A stretch of 64,000 bases of DNA. It comes from Promethearchaeota archaeon (GTDB lineage: Archaea > Asgardarchaeota > Lokiarchaeia > Sigyniarchaeales > SOKP01). The notes below the pieces were generated by a model. The model saw only the letters and a program-made list of their open reading frames with translations. It was not told the DNA's origin and ran no database searches. This document shows, one piece after another, positions 35,371 to 45,141 of this stretch. The stretch is from the NCBI GenBank assembly GCA_008080735.1, contig SHMW01000012.1:1-64000 (forward strand), in the 5' to 3' direction. The translations under genes were made by a program, and so were the position numbers. Positions within the stretch are counted from its first letter, which is position 1, and every line of letters starts with the position of its first letter.

Positions 35371-38300
35371 TTATTTACTTATTGATATTAGATCTTTGAT
35401 TTTCTCATCGCTCAATTCTGATATCCATGATTCGCCGCTTGCAATTACCGCATCAGCTAATTCTTTTTTCTCTTGGATTAATTTATCAATCTTCTCTTCT
35501 ATCGTATCTATTGTTATGAATTTGTAAACATTAACGGGTTCAGTTTGTCCGATACGATATGCGCGATCCGTGGCCTGTCTCTCCACTGCAGGATTCCACC
35601 ATCTGTCAATATGGAATACAGTATTTGCTCCCGTGAGATTTAAACCCGTTCCACCCGCTTTTAGTGATAAGATTAGGATTGGTGGGCTTCCTATAGAGTC
35701 CGATTGAAAGCTCTCAACTATAGTTTTTCTTTTCTCTGCCGGAACGCTTCCGTGGAAATATAGAATTGGAAAGTCGTACTTATACTGTAGAATGGTTTCT
35801 AGAATGTCACCCATTTGAGTAAATTGCGTAAATATGATGGCTTTTTCATTTTTGTCTATGACTTCATCGAGCATATCCAGTAATCGTTCGAGCTTAGGAG
35901 ATTGAGATATAAAAGAATCATAATTTTCTTTCAAAATTTCATAAGTGAGTTTCTTGTGTAAATATTGATATGGGTGATTACAAATTTGTTTAAGTTTGGT
36001 AAGCATGCTCAATATCAAGATGCTTTTTCCTTGTTCTTTACTCTCTCCACTTTCAAATTTATTTAAAATATCGTTTACTAGCTCCTTATACAATTTTAGT
36101 TGCGTCTCACTCAGTTCTACATAAATTTTCATTTCATTCTTTTCAGGTAGATCTGATATGACAGATTTATCAGTTTTAACCCGCCGAAGAATGAAAGGAG
36201 AGATGATGGTCTTGAGCTTCTCAATTGCCTCCTTGTTATGGAAGCGCTCAATTGGGATGACAAACTCTTCCTGAAATTCTTTCCTGCTCCCCAGCAGCCC
36301 TGGATTCAAAAAGTTAAATAACGTCCAGAGTTCCATTAAACGATTTTCAATGGGAGTACCGCTCAAGCAGATGCGATATTGACTCTGCAGTTGGTAGATT
36401 GCTTGAGTTTGCTGGGCCTCGTAATTCTTCATATTTTGTGATTCATCTACTATAACGCCGCTAAACGGGAGTGTCTTTAATAGGTCAACATCGTTCCGTA
36501 TTGTTCCATAAGAAGTTAATATAATTTGATATTCTTGGAGATATGTGCCAATGTTTTTAGGATCTTTAATCCGATTTGGACCATGATGCATTTCAACCGC
36601 TAAATCCGGACCAAACTTGTTAATCTCTCGCTTCCAATTATATAATACAGAAGTAGGACAAATTACCAGAACACTATTTAATTCCTCTCCATAGTTCTGT
36701 TTGAAATGTTGCAGTAGTGCGATTATTTGAATAGTTTTTCCCAATCCCATATCATCCGCTAGACACAAACCAAAATTAAGCGCACACATGTTTGTCATCC
36801 ATGTTAATCCAGTTTTTTGATATGGTCGTAATTCTCCCTCGAAATTTTCTGGTTGTGATACTTCCTCAAAATTCTGTAATGATTTAATCCTTGAGACAAT
36901 TTCCTCGAAATGCCCTTCAATAACGACTTCATAGGTCGGACCAGTTTCATCCACTCCAACTTTTCCGGCTAAACCTAGCTTTATTGCTTCCATATAATTT
37001 ATCTGACCTTCGGGTTGAGACAGCTTTCTTTTTACATCTGAATTTTCAAAAATCTGCTTTAAGTTAGCAACATCTCGATTATCCAAAAGGATCCATTCTC
37101 CTCGCCAATTAATCAAAGATTGTTCGTTTTCTAATAATTCGTTTAATTCTTCTTTAGATAGTGTTTCATCTCCGAGTTCGACCTCCCATTTGTACTTAAT
37201 CATATCATTAATCTGGAACATAGACTTAGTAGAAGATGAGATTCCTTTGCGCTTTTTTTCCTTCTTAGAAGTAATCACCATCTTAGTGGAAAGTCTCTGC
37301 CTTCCCCCTTTCTTGAAAACATCGGGAAGTATGACATTAAATCCACTTTGTATCAATAAATCTTTCGGATAACCCAAAAAATTCATTACTTCTGAGGAGG
37401 AGAGTGCAATTGGTTTTGGATATGATCCATTTAAAGCTTGTCTACTTGGAGGGTAAATTTTCGAAATAGTTCCTAAACTTCTAAGAAGTATTTCGATAAA
37501 TTCCTCTTGTGAGTTAAAAGATTTTAAGAATTCCAATTCTTCACTTTTTTCTGACTCCCATAGCTCGGATAGAGTATATGATTTTCCACTTTTTTGAGAG
37601 TGCAGAATGGGTTGGAGTTGCCATTTTTCTTGATCCACATCGGGGTAATCTAACTTCAATCCTATTGTTAAACTATGTTTCAGAGTGGAAGTTTGAGCTA
37701 TGTTTACCCAGTTTTTTATCAATTTTGGAATGATTGTTTCATGAAACTGGGTTATGGAAAAGTCATTTTCATCTTTTAATAGACTTTTGAGGAACTTATA
37801 ATCCCAGCTTAAACCAAATTCTCTGCGTTTTTCTTTCATTTTATCTATATTATAAAACTGAGAAAGTTCGCGAAAATTCGACTTTTTTAACATGGATCGG
37901 ATTAATAAATCTCCAATCGTGTCAATATAATCCGAAAAAAGATAGGAAGGATGCCACAGATTTTCTGTATAAATATCTTTTAGTCCAGATTCGGAATTTC
38001 TAATAAAATTTCCGGGAATATTATATGCAAAATATGGTGCGTACTGTAAAATCTTTTGATAACGCTCGTGATCATAGTTGTCTTTGAGAATTAACCTCCA
38101 ATGACCTGTAAATTTCTTTTCTGTTCTTTTTTCTAAAATTGGAACAAAATTTCCTCTATTTAAGAGTTCAAAGATCAATTTTGTTATTAATGCCCAACTT
38201 CTAATCGAATCGGAATAATAAAATTCTAATTTTGAGTCATCTTTCTCGAAGATTTCCAATTGATTTAACATTTTTGAAGCGGGCAGTAATGGAAGTATTT

Positions 38301-38589
38301 TTGCATCTACTTTTCTTATTAGAAAGTGCCCTTCATTTTGAGTATTCTCCGAAATAAAAGCCAGATTGACTTGACAGCTAAGTAATTTATCTAATGGGAT
38401 CTCAGAGAAACATCGACCAATACTTTTTTCTAATTCTGTCACAGAATTGCCTTTTGATTGCCATAATATAAAAAAGCTTGCTTCAGATGGAATGTTTTTA
38501 CTTTTTTCGGTTAAAATAAATTCGCTCCTTTCGTCATTCCAATACTCTGATGGGATATAAGTCAATTGAAGTTCGTTGATATTATTCAT
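35371..38589 (-). CDS. SNF2-family DNA helicase/translocase
   Basis: A 1072-residue Swi2/Snf2 ATPase that moves along DNA and remodels protein-DNA complexes. Residues about 1-480 hold the accessory region common to bacterial and archaeal SNF2 proteins (SNF2_N2 type). Walker A is LADDMGLGKTIQI (near 610), the Walker B/box II is VIVDESQNMKN (near 715), box III is CLSGTPIENRLMELW, and the C-terminal RecA motifs end with ATDRAYRIGQTEPVNVYKFI (near 1006). It is intact and of normal length. Coupled to the SWIM gene, as in many prokaryotic SNF2 loci. No other genome-defence gene is directly linked. Confidence 0.93.
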   Translation of the reverse strand: MNNINELQLTYIPSEYWNDERSEFILTEKSKNIPSEASFFILWQSKGNSVTELEKSIGRCFSEIPLDKLLSCQVNLAFISENTQNEGHFLIRKVDAKILPLLPASKMLNQLEIFEKDDSKLEFYYSDSIRSWALITKLIFELLNRGNFVPILEKRTEKKFTGHWRLILKDNYDHERYQKILQYAPYFAYNIPGNFIRNSESGLKDIYTENLWHPSYLFSDYIDTIGDLLIRSMLKKSNFRELSQFYNIDKMKEKRREFGLSWDYKFLKSLLKDENDFSITQFHETIIPKLIKNWVNIAQTSTLKHSLTIGLKLDYPDVDQEKWQLQPILHSQKSGKSYTLSELWESEKSEELEFLKSFNSQEEFIEILLRSLGTISKIYPPSRQALNGSYPKPIALSSSEVMNFLGYPKDLLIQSGFNVILPDVFKKGGRQRLSTKMVITSKKEKKRKGISSSTKSMFQINDMIKYKWEVELGDETLSKEELNELLENEQSLINWRGEWILLDNRDVANLKQIFENSDVKRKLSQPEGQINYMEAIKLGLAGKVGVDETGPTYEVVIEGHFEEIVSRIKSLQNFEEVSQPENFEGELRPYQKTGLTWMTNMCALNFGLCLADDMGLGKTIQIIALLQHFKQNYGEELNSVLVICPTSVLYNWKREINKFGPDLAVEMHHGPNRIKDPKNIGTYLQEYQIILTSYGTIRNDVDLLKTLPFSGVIVDESQNMKNYEAQQTQAIYQLQSQYRICLSGTPIENRLMELWTLFNFLNPGLLGSRKEFQEEFVIPIERFHNKEAIEKLKTIISPFILRRVKTDKSVISDLPEKNEMKIYVELSETQLKLYKELVNDILNKFESGESKEQGKSILILSMLTKLKQICNHPYQYLHKKLTYEILKENYDSFISQSPKLERLLDMLDEVIDKNEKAIIFTQFTQMGDILETILQYKYDFPILYFHGSVPAEKRKTIVESFQSDSIGSPPILILSLKAGGTGLNLTGANTVFHIDRWWNPAVERQATDRAYRIGQTEPVNVYKFITIDTIEEKIDKLIQEKKELADAVIASGESWISELSDEKIKDLISISK

Positions 38590-38657
38590 GGATTTGGCTC
38601 CAAGAGGTAATATTTAACTATTAATATAATATTCGGAATATCATTATAAAGGTTATT

Positions 38658-39245
38658 CTAAAGCGAACCTTTGGTTGATGGAATTTCATCTGAAACTATT
38701 TTTTTTGCTTTTTTTATAGCTCTTGCCAACGATTTAAATGCGGCTTCCACTTTATGGTGTTGATCCATCCCATAAAGGATATGAAGATGTAAATTCATTT
38801 TTGCGTTTTCTGCGAAAGAATTGAAAAAATGATATACGTCTTCTACTGCTACGTCTTCAATATCACATTCATTTAGTTGGAGATCCAAATCTAAAGCTTT
38901 ACGCCCACTGAAGTCAATTACACATCTTGCTAAAGATTCGTCCATTGGAACAAATGCAGTACCATATCGGTTTAATCCCTTTTTATCTCCTAAAGCTTTA
39001 AGAATGCCCTGTCCAAGACTGATTCCTATATCTTCTATTATGTGATGAGTTAAATCTCCATCTGCTTTAACTTTTAAATCTATCTGAGAATGCTTTGCCA
39101 AAAGAGTGAGCATATGGTCCATAAAATTATAACTTGTATCAATCTCACTTTCTCCCGAACCATCAAGGTTCAGCTCTATTACAACTTGGGTCTCTTTTGT
39201 TTCCCTATTAATTTGAGCAGTTCGATCCATTTTTTTCGCGTCCAT
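38658..39245 (-). CDS. hisB: imidazoleglycerol-phosphate dehydratase
   Basis: It catalyses the sixth step of histidine biosynthesis, dehydration of imidazole glycerol phosphate. The metal-binding repeats are visible: NFMDHMLTLLAKHS, THHIIEDIGISLGQ and the late MDQHHKVEAAFKSLARAI. At 195 residues it is the monofunctional archaeal and plant type, without the phosphatase domain of enteric HisB. The other his genes are not in the window, so the pathway is scattered. The start is the first ATG of MDAKKMDRTAQI; the inner ATG five codons later is also possible. Confidence 0.95.
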   Translation of the reverse strand: MDAKKMDRTAQINRETKETQVVIELNLDGSGESEIDTSYNFMDHMLTLLAKHSQIDLKVKADGDLTHHIIEDIGISLGQGILKALGDKKGLNRYGTAFVPMDESLARCVIDFSGRKALDLDLQLNECDIEDVAVEDVYHFFNSFAENAKMNLHLHILYGMDQHHKVEAAFKSLARAIKKAKKIVSDEIPSTKGSL

Positions 39246-39439
39246 AAAGATAATAATTATACTATCTATAATTCTTTATGATTTTTATCGGTTTTTTATT
39301 TTAATAGATATATTAACTCAAATCTTATGAACTTATATTATCTTCTATCTAATTTTATTTTCCAAAAAACTCCATTATCCGATTTTACTAAGCCTATTAT
39401 TCATTCTTAAAACAAAATCTCTTCTATAAAAGTGTTGGA

Positions 39440-40588
39440 TTATCTGGTATAGTCTTTTATTACTTCTGAAATCATTTCGAGTTTTCGGATATTCCCATTT
39501 GGAGGAAATTCATCAGAAACTCCTAATATTAATCGAGGGAAGAATAGATCGAGAACTTTTTTGGTAAAATCTAAGACTTGTTTATCAGAATATTCATTCA
39601 AGAATAAAATTGAGGGGATCCCATCAAGTAAAATTTTCGATCCAATAGAATCTCTTAGCTCTTCCAAAGTAACATCCCCTTGAGGCTTAGCAGTTAAGGC
39701 TTCCAGTCCATCAAACGGAAGATCTTCTAGAAAAGGCAATAAATCTTTTAGAGAACCGTCCATATGAATATGGCTCATTATTCCTGCCTTATGTAGCTCT
39801 TTTACTCTTTTATTATAATATGGAACTAGATATTTTTTGAAATATGGAGGCGGAGAAAGATTTGCGTCAAGGTTTTCCCCAAAATTTATTATCTTCAACG
39901 GGCTTTTATTGACCACATCAAAAATCTGATCATTCCAAGAATCAATAAAATTCATAAATTCTTCAATCTCTTTAGGATGTTTCCTTAAAAGCAAAATCGT
40001 ATTGACGAATCCTATATAATCAACGACTAACCGCATATAGGGGGATCGGGGGATATATTCGCTTATAACTCCGCTATCTCCCATCATTTCTTTTGCTTTC
40101 TCATAATTTTTATGATTAAACTGAAACGTGGAATTATCCAGAACTATTTTCATAATCTCAATGTCATCCAAGGATTTAATTGGATATTCTTGGATATGAA
40201 AATGCTTTATTCTACTGGTAAGCTCTCCTTTAGGTGTTTTGAATATTTTAATGATTTCATTTCTATCTTTCCCTCGTTTGTTTTGGATTTCAACACCCGC
40301 GTCAGACTCTATAATTGTGTCGAAGAGTGAAATAAAATAGGTCTCGAAGACATATCTTGGACTAGCATTAAGCATATCATAGATTTCTTGTTGCGATTTT
40401 CCATCATAATTCTCTGGGACGTGTTTCTTTTGACCACCCTTTTTACTCTTAAAAAACACTTTATTTTCATTATACCAATAATAAATACGAGGGCTAAATA
40501 CGATTTGATCAATTTTTTTACCTGAAAAAGTATTTAAAATTCTTTCTTTCGGACTTTTAGTCATAAGCAATAAATTTCTTTTGATCAT
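39440..40588 (-). CDS. uroporphyrinogen-decarboxylase-family protein (methyltransferase-like)
   Basis: A 382-residue protein of the URO-D superfamily, which includes heme-pathway URO-D and corrinoid methyltransferases such as MtaA and MtbA. Features are the start SPKERILNTFSGKKIDQIVF, GVISEYIPRSPYMRLVVDYI, the central SHIHMDGSLKDLLPFLEDL that holds the metal or substrate site, and the LPFDGLEALTAKPQGDVTLE end. The zinc-ligand pattern HxC of MtaA is replaced by HIHMDG. No corrinoid protein (MtxC) lies beside it, so its methyl partner and substrate are open. True heme-biosynthetic URO-D is less likely. ATG 40564 (MTKSPKERI) fits the family better than ATG 40588. Confidence 0.8.
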   Translation of the reverse strand: MIKRNLLLMTKSPKERILNTFSGKKIDQIVFSPRIYYWYNENKVFFKSKKGGQKKHVPENYDGKSQQEIYDMLNASPRYVFETYFISLFDTIIESDAGVEIQNKRGKDRNEIIKIFKTPKGELTSRIKHFHIQEYPIKSLDDIEIMKIVLDNSTFQFNHKNYEKAKEMMGDSGVISEYIPRSPYMRLVVDYIGFVNTILLLRKHPKEIEEFMNFIDSWNDQIFDVVNKSPLKIINFGENLDANLSPPPYFKKYLVPYYNKRVKELHKAGIMSHIHMDGSLKDLLPFLEDLPFDGLEALTAKPQGDVTLEELRDSIGSKILLDGIPSILFLNEYSDKQVLDFTKKVLDLFFPRLILGVSDEFPPNGNIRKLEMISEVIKDYTR

Positions 40589-40652
40589 TATTGATAATTA
40601 ATAAATTTTGAAAAATAGTTATCCAAAAAATAGTTTTTGTTTTCAAATAGAT

Positions 40653-42581
40653 CTATTCTATTGCTCTACTAATATATCTTAAGTGCCGATCTTTGATACC
40701 ATAAAGAGAATAAACTAATCCATTAATTTTTTGTTGCCGTAAAGTCTGATTGGGCTTTTCCCGAGCAGGATTTAATAGAATTTGGATATTTTTACTTATA
40801 TCTTGGGCAATCGTTCTTTCAAATCTATTTTCGGCTATCTTGATAGGTAGGGATTTTATTTTTTCAATTAAAATACGCGGAAATAACTGCTTATACGACC
40901 CAAACGACTTCAAAAAATAATAAGATAAAAGAGAGGAATTTATTAATCCAAGCAGATAAAAATTGTTAAATTCGGGCAGGGGGGACCTCAGAATCTTTAG
41001 ATTATAGAAGCTTTGAGAGCATAAGGAGATATTAGGATCGTAGGCGGCACAAATAAGTCCATCTTGGCTAATTTGACGTATAATAATCCTCGCTTTATAA
41101 TTATCAAGATTTTTATACTGGATTCCTTTTTTTGTGATATTTATATTGGAATATTCGGTAATTCTATAACGTTTCATCGAATAAATATAGGGCAAATATT
41201 CAGATTTTTGTGCAGGTTTTGGAATCGAGTCTAAAATAATGCTCTCGATTGAATCGTCGCTAAATTTGGAACCGCAATCACTACAGACGGGTTTCTTAGT
41301 AGGTATTGGATAATATTTGTCGCAATTTCGACAATAAAAGATCTTTCCTTCCTTCGTAAGCTCAACTCCTCTATTTAACATTATCTCAAAATCTTCTTTT
41401 GAGTTAAGGATTTCAAGAGAAGCAAAATTAGAATTTAAATAGTCTATAATCTCAATATCCTTCTGATTTAAATTGATTAGGTATCGATAATTCCATTTTT
41501 GTAATTGGCTCTGGGGCAAAATATTAGTTTTTTCCCCCGCATCATTATGGAAATTAACCTCAATGGAATTGTTTTGTCTATTCTTCGAATTTTCTTCTCT
41601 TCTAAGAATTAGGATAAGATTTGAAACTATGCTATTTTCAAATTGGGAGCCAACAATATGAATCTTTTTGATTTCCGAAGTGTGGTAGATAAATTTCCTA
41701 ATTACATGTCTGTTTGAAAGAGCTAATAATGAATCTGGAATAATATAACCCAATTTTCCACCATCTCGTAAATATTTGATCCCTAGTTCTAAAAAAATTT
41801 GGTAATAATCATATTGTCCTGTGTTGGTCTCGAAATTATTAGACTGAATAATGTTTTTATGCTTTTGCGGAATATCTCTAATAAATAGGTAAGGAGGATT
41901 TCCAACTACATACTCAAATTTCCTTGGAATTTCAACAAAATAATTATCAGTTATTAATCTGAGACTATTCAAGTTATAAACTTTAAATTGTGGGGGTGTG
42001 AAATCATTCAAATATGTTAACATCTGCCTATATAACTCAAATAATTGTAAATGGAAATTTATTTGGGCTAAAATACAGGCGGTGGGATTTATATCAATTC
42101 CATAAATATTTTCTTTTATATCTTGAATAATCAGTTTTGTCTCTTCCAAACTTAACTCTGAAATTGCTTTTTTGTTGAAACGTTTCATATAAAAAGCGAT
42201 TTTTCTTTGTATTGCAGTTATTAGAAAACTTCCTGAACCGCAACTTAGGTCTATTATTTTTTGATTTTCTATATTACTGTTCGGATGGAATCCACACTCA
42301 TCTAAAATAAATTCGACAAGTTTTTGAGGGGTATAGATTTCACCTTGCTTTTTTCTTTTAGAATACGAAACTTCTTTCTTGTAGATTATCCCAATATCGT
42401 GAGGCTCATCATCTATGACTAATTTGGTTTCAGATGAATATAGATACTCTATAATTCTTTCAATGAGCGGGATATTTGCTTGATAATCCTTTATATTGGA
42501 GGATTTTCGATAATTTCGAATGATTTTAGGGATAATATCTTCCTCACATAAGTAAATAATTGCTTCGCGTATATTCATCAT
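40653..42581 (-). CDS. N6-adenine DNA methyltransferase with zinc ribbon, no linked nuclease
   Basis: A 642-residue gamma-type adenine methylase of the Eco57I/type I HsdM-like group. Motif X region is QGEIYTPQKLVEFILDECG, motif I is DLSCGSGSFL (111-120), and motif IV is NPPY (228-231), the N6-adenine catalytic motif. The C-terminal target-recognition part contains a zinc ribbon, CRNCDKYYPIPTKKPVCSDC (about 421-440). The N-terminal 80 residues are too short for the nuclease domain of type IIG enzymes, and no restriction gene lies beside it. It is either an orphan methylase or the M part of a split system. A phage-defence role is possible but not shown. Confidence 0.85.
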   Translation of the reverse strand: MMNIREAIIYLCEEDIIPKIIRNYRKSSNIKDYQANIPLIERIIEYLYSSETKLVIDDEPHDIGIIYKKEVSYSKRKKQGEIYTPQKLVEFILDECGFHPNSNIENQKIIDLSCGSGSFLITAIQRKIAFYMKRFNKKAISELSLEETKLIIQDIKENIYGIDINPTACILAQINFHLQLFELYRQMLTYLNDFTPPQFKVYNLNSLRLITDNYFVEIPRKFEYVVGNPPYLFIRDIPQKHKNIIQSNNFETNTGQYDYYQIFLELGIKYLRDGGKLGYIIPDSLLALSNRHVIRKFIYHTSEIKKIHIVGSQFENSIVSNLILILRREENSKNRQNNSIEVNFHNDAGEKTNILPQSQLQKWNYRYLINLNQKDIEIIDYLNSNFASLEILNSKEDFEIMLNRGVELTKEGKIFYCRNCDKYYPIPTKKPVCSDCGSKFSDDSIESIILDSIPKPAQKSEYLPYIYSMKRYRITEYSNINITKKGIQYKNLDNYKARIIIRQISQDGLICAAYDPNISLCSQSFYNLKILRSPLPEFNNFYLLGLINSSLLSYYFLKSFGSYKQLFPRILIEKIKSLPIKIAENRFERTIAQDISKNIQILLNPAREKPNQTLRQQKINGLVYSLYGIKDRHLRYISRAIE

Positions 42582-42786
42582 TAATTCGAGATACTTTTGA
42601 AATAAACCATTAATCTATTAATTTTTCTCTCATTTTACATAATAAAGAATAAATTGTTCTTTAACTAATATTTAATCTAGCGACTCATCCAATCGAGGAA
42701 AAGAATATTTTTAATATATAAGAATATATTATCTTTGTCTAAGAATATTTTTTCCAAACAAACAATTTGTCGAGATAATCAGTTCA

Positions 42787-43893
42787 ATGATATTAAATAT
42801 TGTTTTAATCTCCATAGCTTGTGTCTTTTCAATCATTGGTTTAGTTTATCTCATACAAAATAGAGAAAAATACGTAATTGACAATACTGAAAAAATATAC
42901 ATCTCATTATATTTAAGTTCAGAGACCTTATTCTTCATCTTTTTGAATTTGTCTTTCATAAGCGTGTTTCCAATCCGGGCGGTATTTATTTTCTGGAAGG
43001 TTTCAATTATGCTTAGAATTTTTAAGGTTGCATTTCTCAGTTCAATACATATCTATGTATTATTTAAAAATTATGTAAAATTTTTGCCCGCATTTATATA
43101 CTCTTTTTTAGGAGGGATTATTGCGAGTTATTTGATTGTAGGAAATTGGTTTGATATTAATATCACGCAAGGACAATATCTTTTTACACTCAATAACAAT
43201 ATTTTTTTTCTCTTGTTAATCTTCTTCTATATCTCAATTATCTTTTCCACGATTTTGGGTCAGATGAGAGGTGCTTCAAATATAAGCTTTAAAAAGACCA
43301 CTAATCTCGTCAGTATTATTCTATTTCACTTTTCCATCAATACATTAGTATATCTAACTTTCTTGACATTTCCTTCTACATATTTACGGTTTTTGTTTTC
43401 ACTATTATTCTTAAGTTTCTTAGGTGTGTCAGTCTTCATTACCATTAAGGAATTTGATTTATTTGTAGTAGTAACAAATAAGATCTATGATTTTGTAATC
43501 TTTCACAGATCTGGCGTATTATTGTTCTCATATAATTTTGAGGAAAATAAAGAAATTGATGATTCCCTATTGAAGGGGTCAATATTAATCGGTATTAATC
43601 ATATTCTTTCGAATTTTATTAACAAGAAAAGCAAATTAAATATTATTAAAATGAAAGAACGAGATATCATCTTTGAGTACGATGATAATTTTGGTTATGC
43701 AATCTTAGTAATAGTCAGCCATCGCAATAAAATAGTAGAGAAGGCAGTAAACTTGTTTATGAAGGACTTTACAGAACATAATGGACAAATATTAGAAAAA
43801 ATCAATAAACAGGCTCAATTAATAGATGTTTCGGCATTTAAAAATTCAAAAAAAATAATAGAACGATATTTTAAACCATATCTCACCATATAA
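42787..43893 (+). CDS. multi-helix membrane protein with longin/roadblock-like tail (first of tandem pair)
   Basis: A 368-residue protein. Residues 1-225 hold about seven membrane helices (for example ILNIVLISIACVFSIIGLVY, FLLLIFFYISIIFSTILG, LFSLLFLSFLGVSVFITI). The C-terminal 140 residues are soluble: two strands (IYDFVIFHRSGVLLFSYNF), helix (GINHILSNFI), strands (RDIIFEYDDN, YAILVIVSHRNK), helix. That order is the profenetta of longin/roadblock domains found on GTPase regulators and SNAREs. No enzyme motif is seen. It is paralogous to the next gene, 102 bases downstream, with the same layout. A sensor-type seven-helix protein with a small-GTPase adaptor tail is a reasonable but unproven reading. 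Confidence 0.72.
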   Translation: MILNIVLISIACVFSIIGLVYLIQNREKYVIDNTEKIYISLYLSSETLFFIFLNLSFISVFPIRAVFIFWKVSIMLRIFKVAFLSSIHIYVLFKNYVKFLPAFIYSFLGGIIASYLIVGNWFDINITQGQYLFTLNNNIFFLLLIFFYISIIFSTILGQMRGASNISFKKTTNLVSIILFHFSINTLVYLTFLTFPSTYLRFLFSLLFLSFLGVSVFITIKEFDLFVVVTNKIYDFVIFHRSGVLLFSYNFEENKEIDDSLLKGSILIGINHILSNFINKKSKLNIIKMKERDIIFEYDDNFGYAILVIVSHRNKIVEKAVNLFMKDFTEHNGQILEKINKQAQLIDVSAFKNSKKIIERYFKPYLTI

Positions 43894-43995
43894 AGTTTAA
43901 TGGAACAGGTGTTAATTTAACAAAGTAAGGAATTTCATAAAAAATAACTTCTGTATAAATATATAAGCAATCAAGAGTTTAAGAATATTTAAAAG

Positions 43996-45114
43996 ATGTC
44001 TAATGGTGTAGTGATTTTATTCCTTATTGGATTAATTATATCTATCTCGATTAGTATCATTACATTGATCTATATAGCTTTTAATCGAGATAAATATGGT
44101 ATCAATACAATTCCATATTTGAATTCTCTTTCAATCAGTTTTATTGGAATAATATTTTCCTTATTTTTCTTTCTCTCTACCCAACTATTCTTTTCAGAGC
44201 CAGTAAATTTATTCCTATTCTATATAATGCTGATTTTTGAATGCATCTCCCTCCTAATTTATTGTCTAGCATTCAGTTTTTTAAGAAAATTTGGTCATTT
44301 TCCTGTCTATATTTTTTTGATATTTATTGTCCTACTTAGTCTTTTAATAGGGATTTTAAATACCCCTCAGTCTATAGCCATAGAAATAAATATACTTCCT
44401 CAAATTAATTATTCAATAGCAATCCTTCCAAAGGTCTTAATTATAATTCTGAATATTTCTGGACTTTTTTATATCTATTATAAAACATATCAAATATGGA
44501 AAGTTACTGATTATACATATTTCTTCTATAGGTTGATAGTATATCTTGGTATTTTATCAATTTCGATACTTATTTATTGTTTTTCCATTACTTTTGATTC
44601 CTGGCTTTTAATTGATACATTCATTCTTTTCTTTTGGACATCTTTTGGGATGAAATGTTATATGGCAATATATTATCCAAAAATGTTTATTGCTTTAACT
44701 AATAAGATCTATTTTATAAATATCTATCATAAAACAGGTGTGTTGCTGTATTCTTACCAATTCGAAAAGTCTGTTCCTCAAGAAGGGGACTCCTCTATTT
44801 GGGGTAATATACTTATTGGACTCAATCATATTCTCTCTGAATTTATAAATAAAGATGATCAGATTGATGTATTACAAACTAAAAACGCAGAAATTGTTGT
44901 AAACTATAATAATGACTATGGGTTTGCTGTCCTCGTTATTACTAATCAAAGGAATTCACTTATAGAAAAAAATATGCGGGAATTAACTCAAGAGTTCGAA
45001 AAACGATATCAAAAAGAACTTTCTGAACTTTTAGATATTAACAGAATTATAAACGTTTCTGATTTTGAAGATGCGGATAGAATTATTGAAGAAAACTTTC
45101 AGCTTTTCTTATAA
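43996..45114 (+). CDS. multi-helix membrane protein with longin/roadblock-like tail (second of tandem pair)
   Basis: A 372-residue paralogue of the preceding gene. It has about seven membrane helices in residues 1-230 (for example FLIGLIISISISIITLIYIA and FIVLLSLLIGILN) and the same soluble tail: IYFINIYHKTGVLLYSYQFE, NILIGLNHILSEFINK, EIVVNYNNDYGFAVLVITNQ. The helix region has drifted far more than the tail, so the tail is the conserved working part. It converges on the citramalate synthase gene, with 27 bases between the stops. Function unknown. Confidence 0.72.
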   Translation: MSNGVVILFLIGLIISISISIITLIYIAFNRDKYGINTIPYLNSLSISFIGIIFSLFFFLSTQLFFSEPVNLFLFYIMLIFECISLLIYCLAFSFLRKFGHFPVYIFLIFIVLLSLLIGILNTPQSIAIEINILPQINYSIAILPKVLIIILNISGLFYIYYKTYQIWKVTDYTYFFYRLIVYLGILSISILIYCFSITFDSWLLIDTFILFFWTSFGMKCYMAIYYPKMFIALTNKIYFINIYHKTGVLLYSYQFEKSVPQEGDSSIWGNILIGLNHILSEFINKDDQIDVLQTKNAEIVVNYNNDYGFAVLVITNQRNSLIEKNMRELTQEFEKRYQKELSELLDINRIINVSDFEDADRIIEENFQLFL

Positions 45115-45141
45115 GAATTATCACATTTCTGAAAAAGGTTT

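Noticed and set aside
39440-40588. Heme-pathway uroporphyrinogen decarboxylase
   Set aside because: The metal-site region HIHMDG and overall divergence fit the methyltransferase-like branch better, and no other tetrapyrrole gene is adjacent.
35371-42581. SNF2/SWIM plus adenine methylase read as a DISARM- or BREX-like defence island
   Set aside because: HisB and a URO-D-family gene lie between them, no PLD, PglZ, DUF1998 or nuclease gene is present, and the SNF2/SWIM pair occurs on its own in many genomes.
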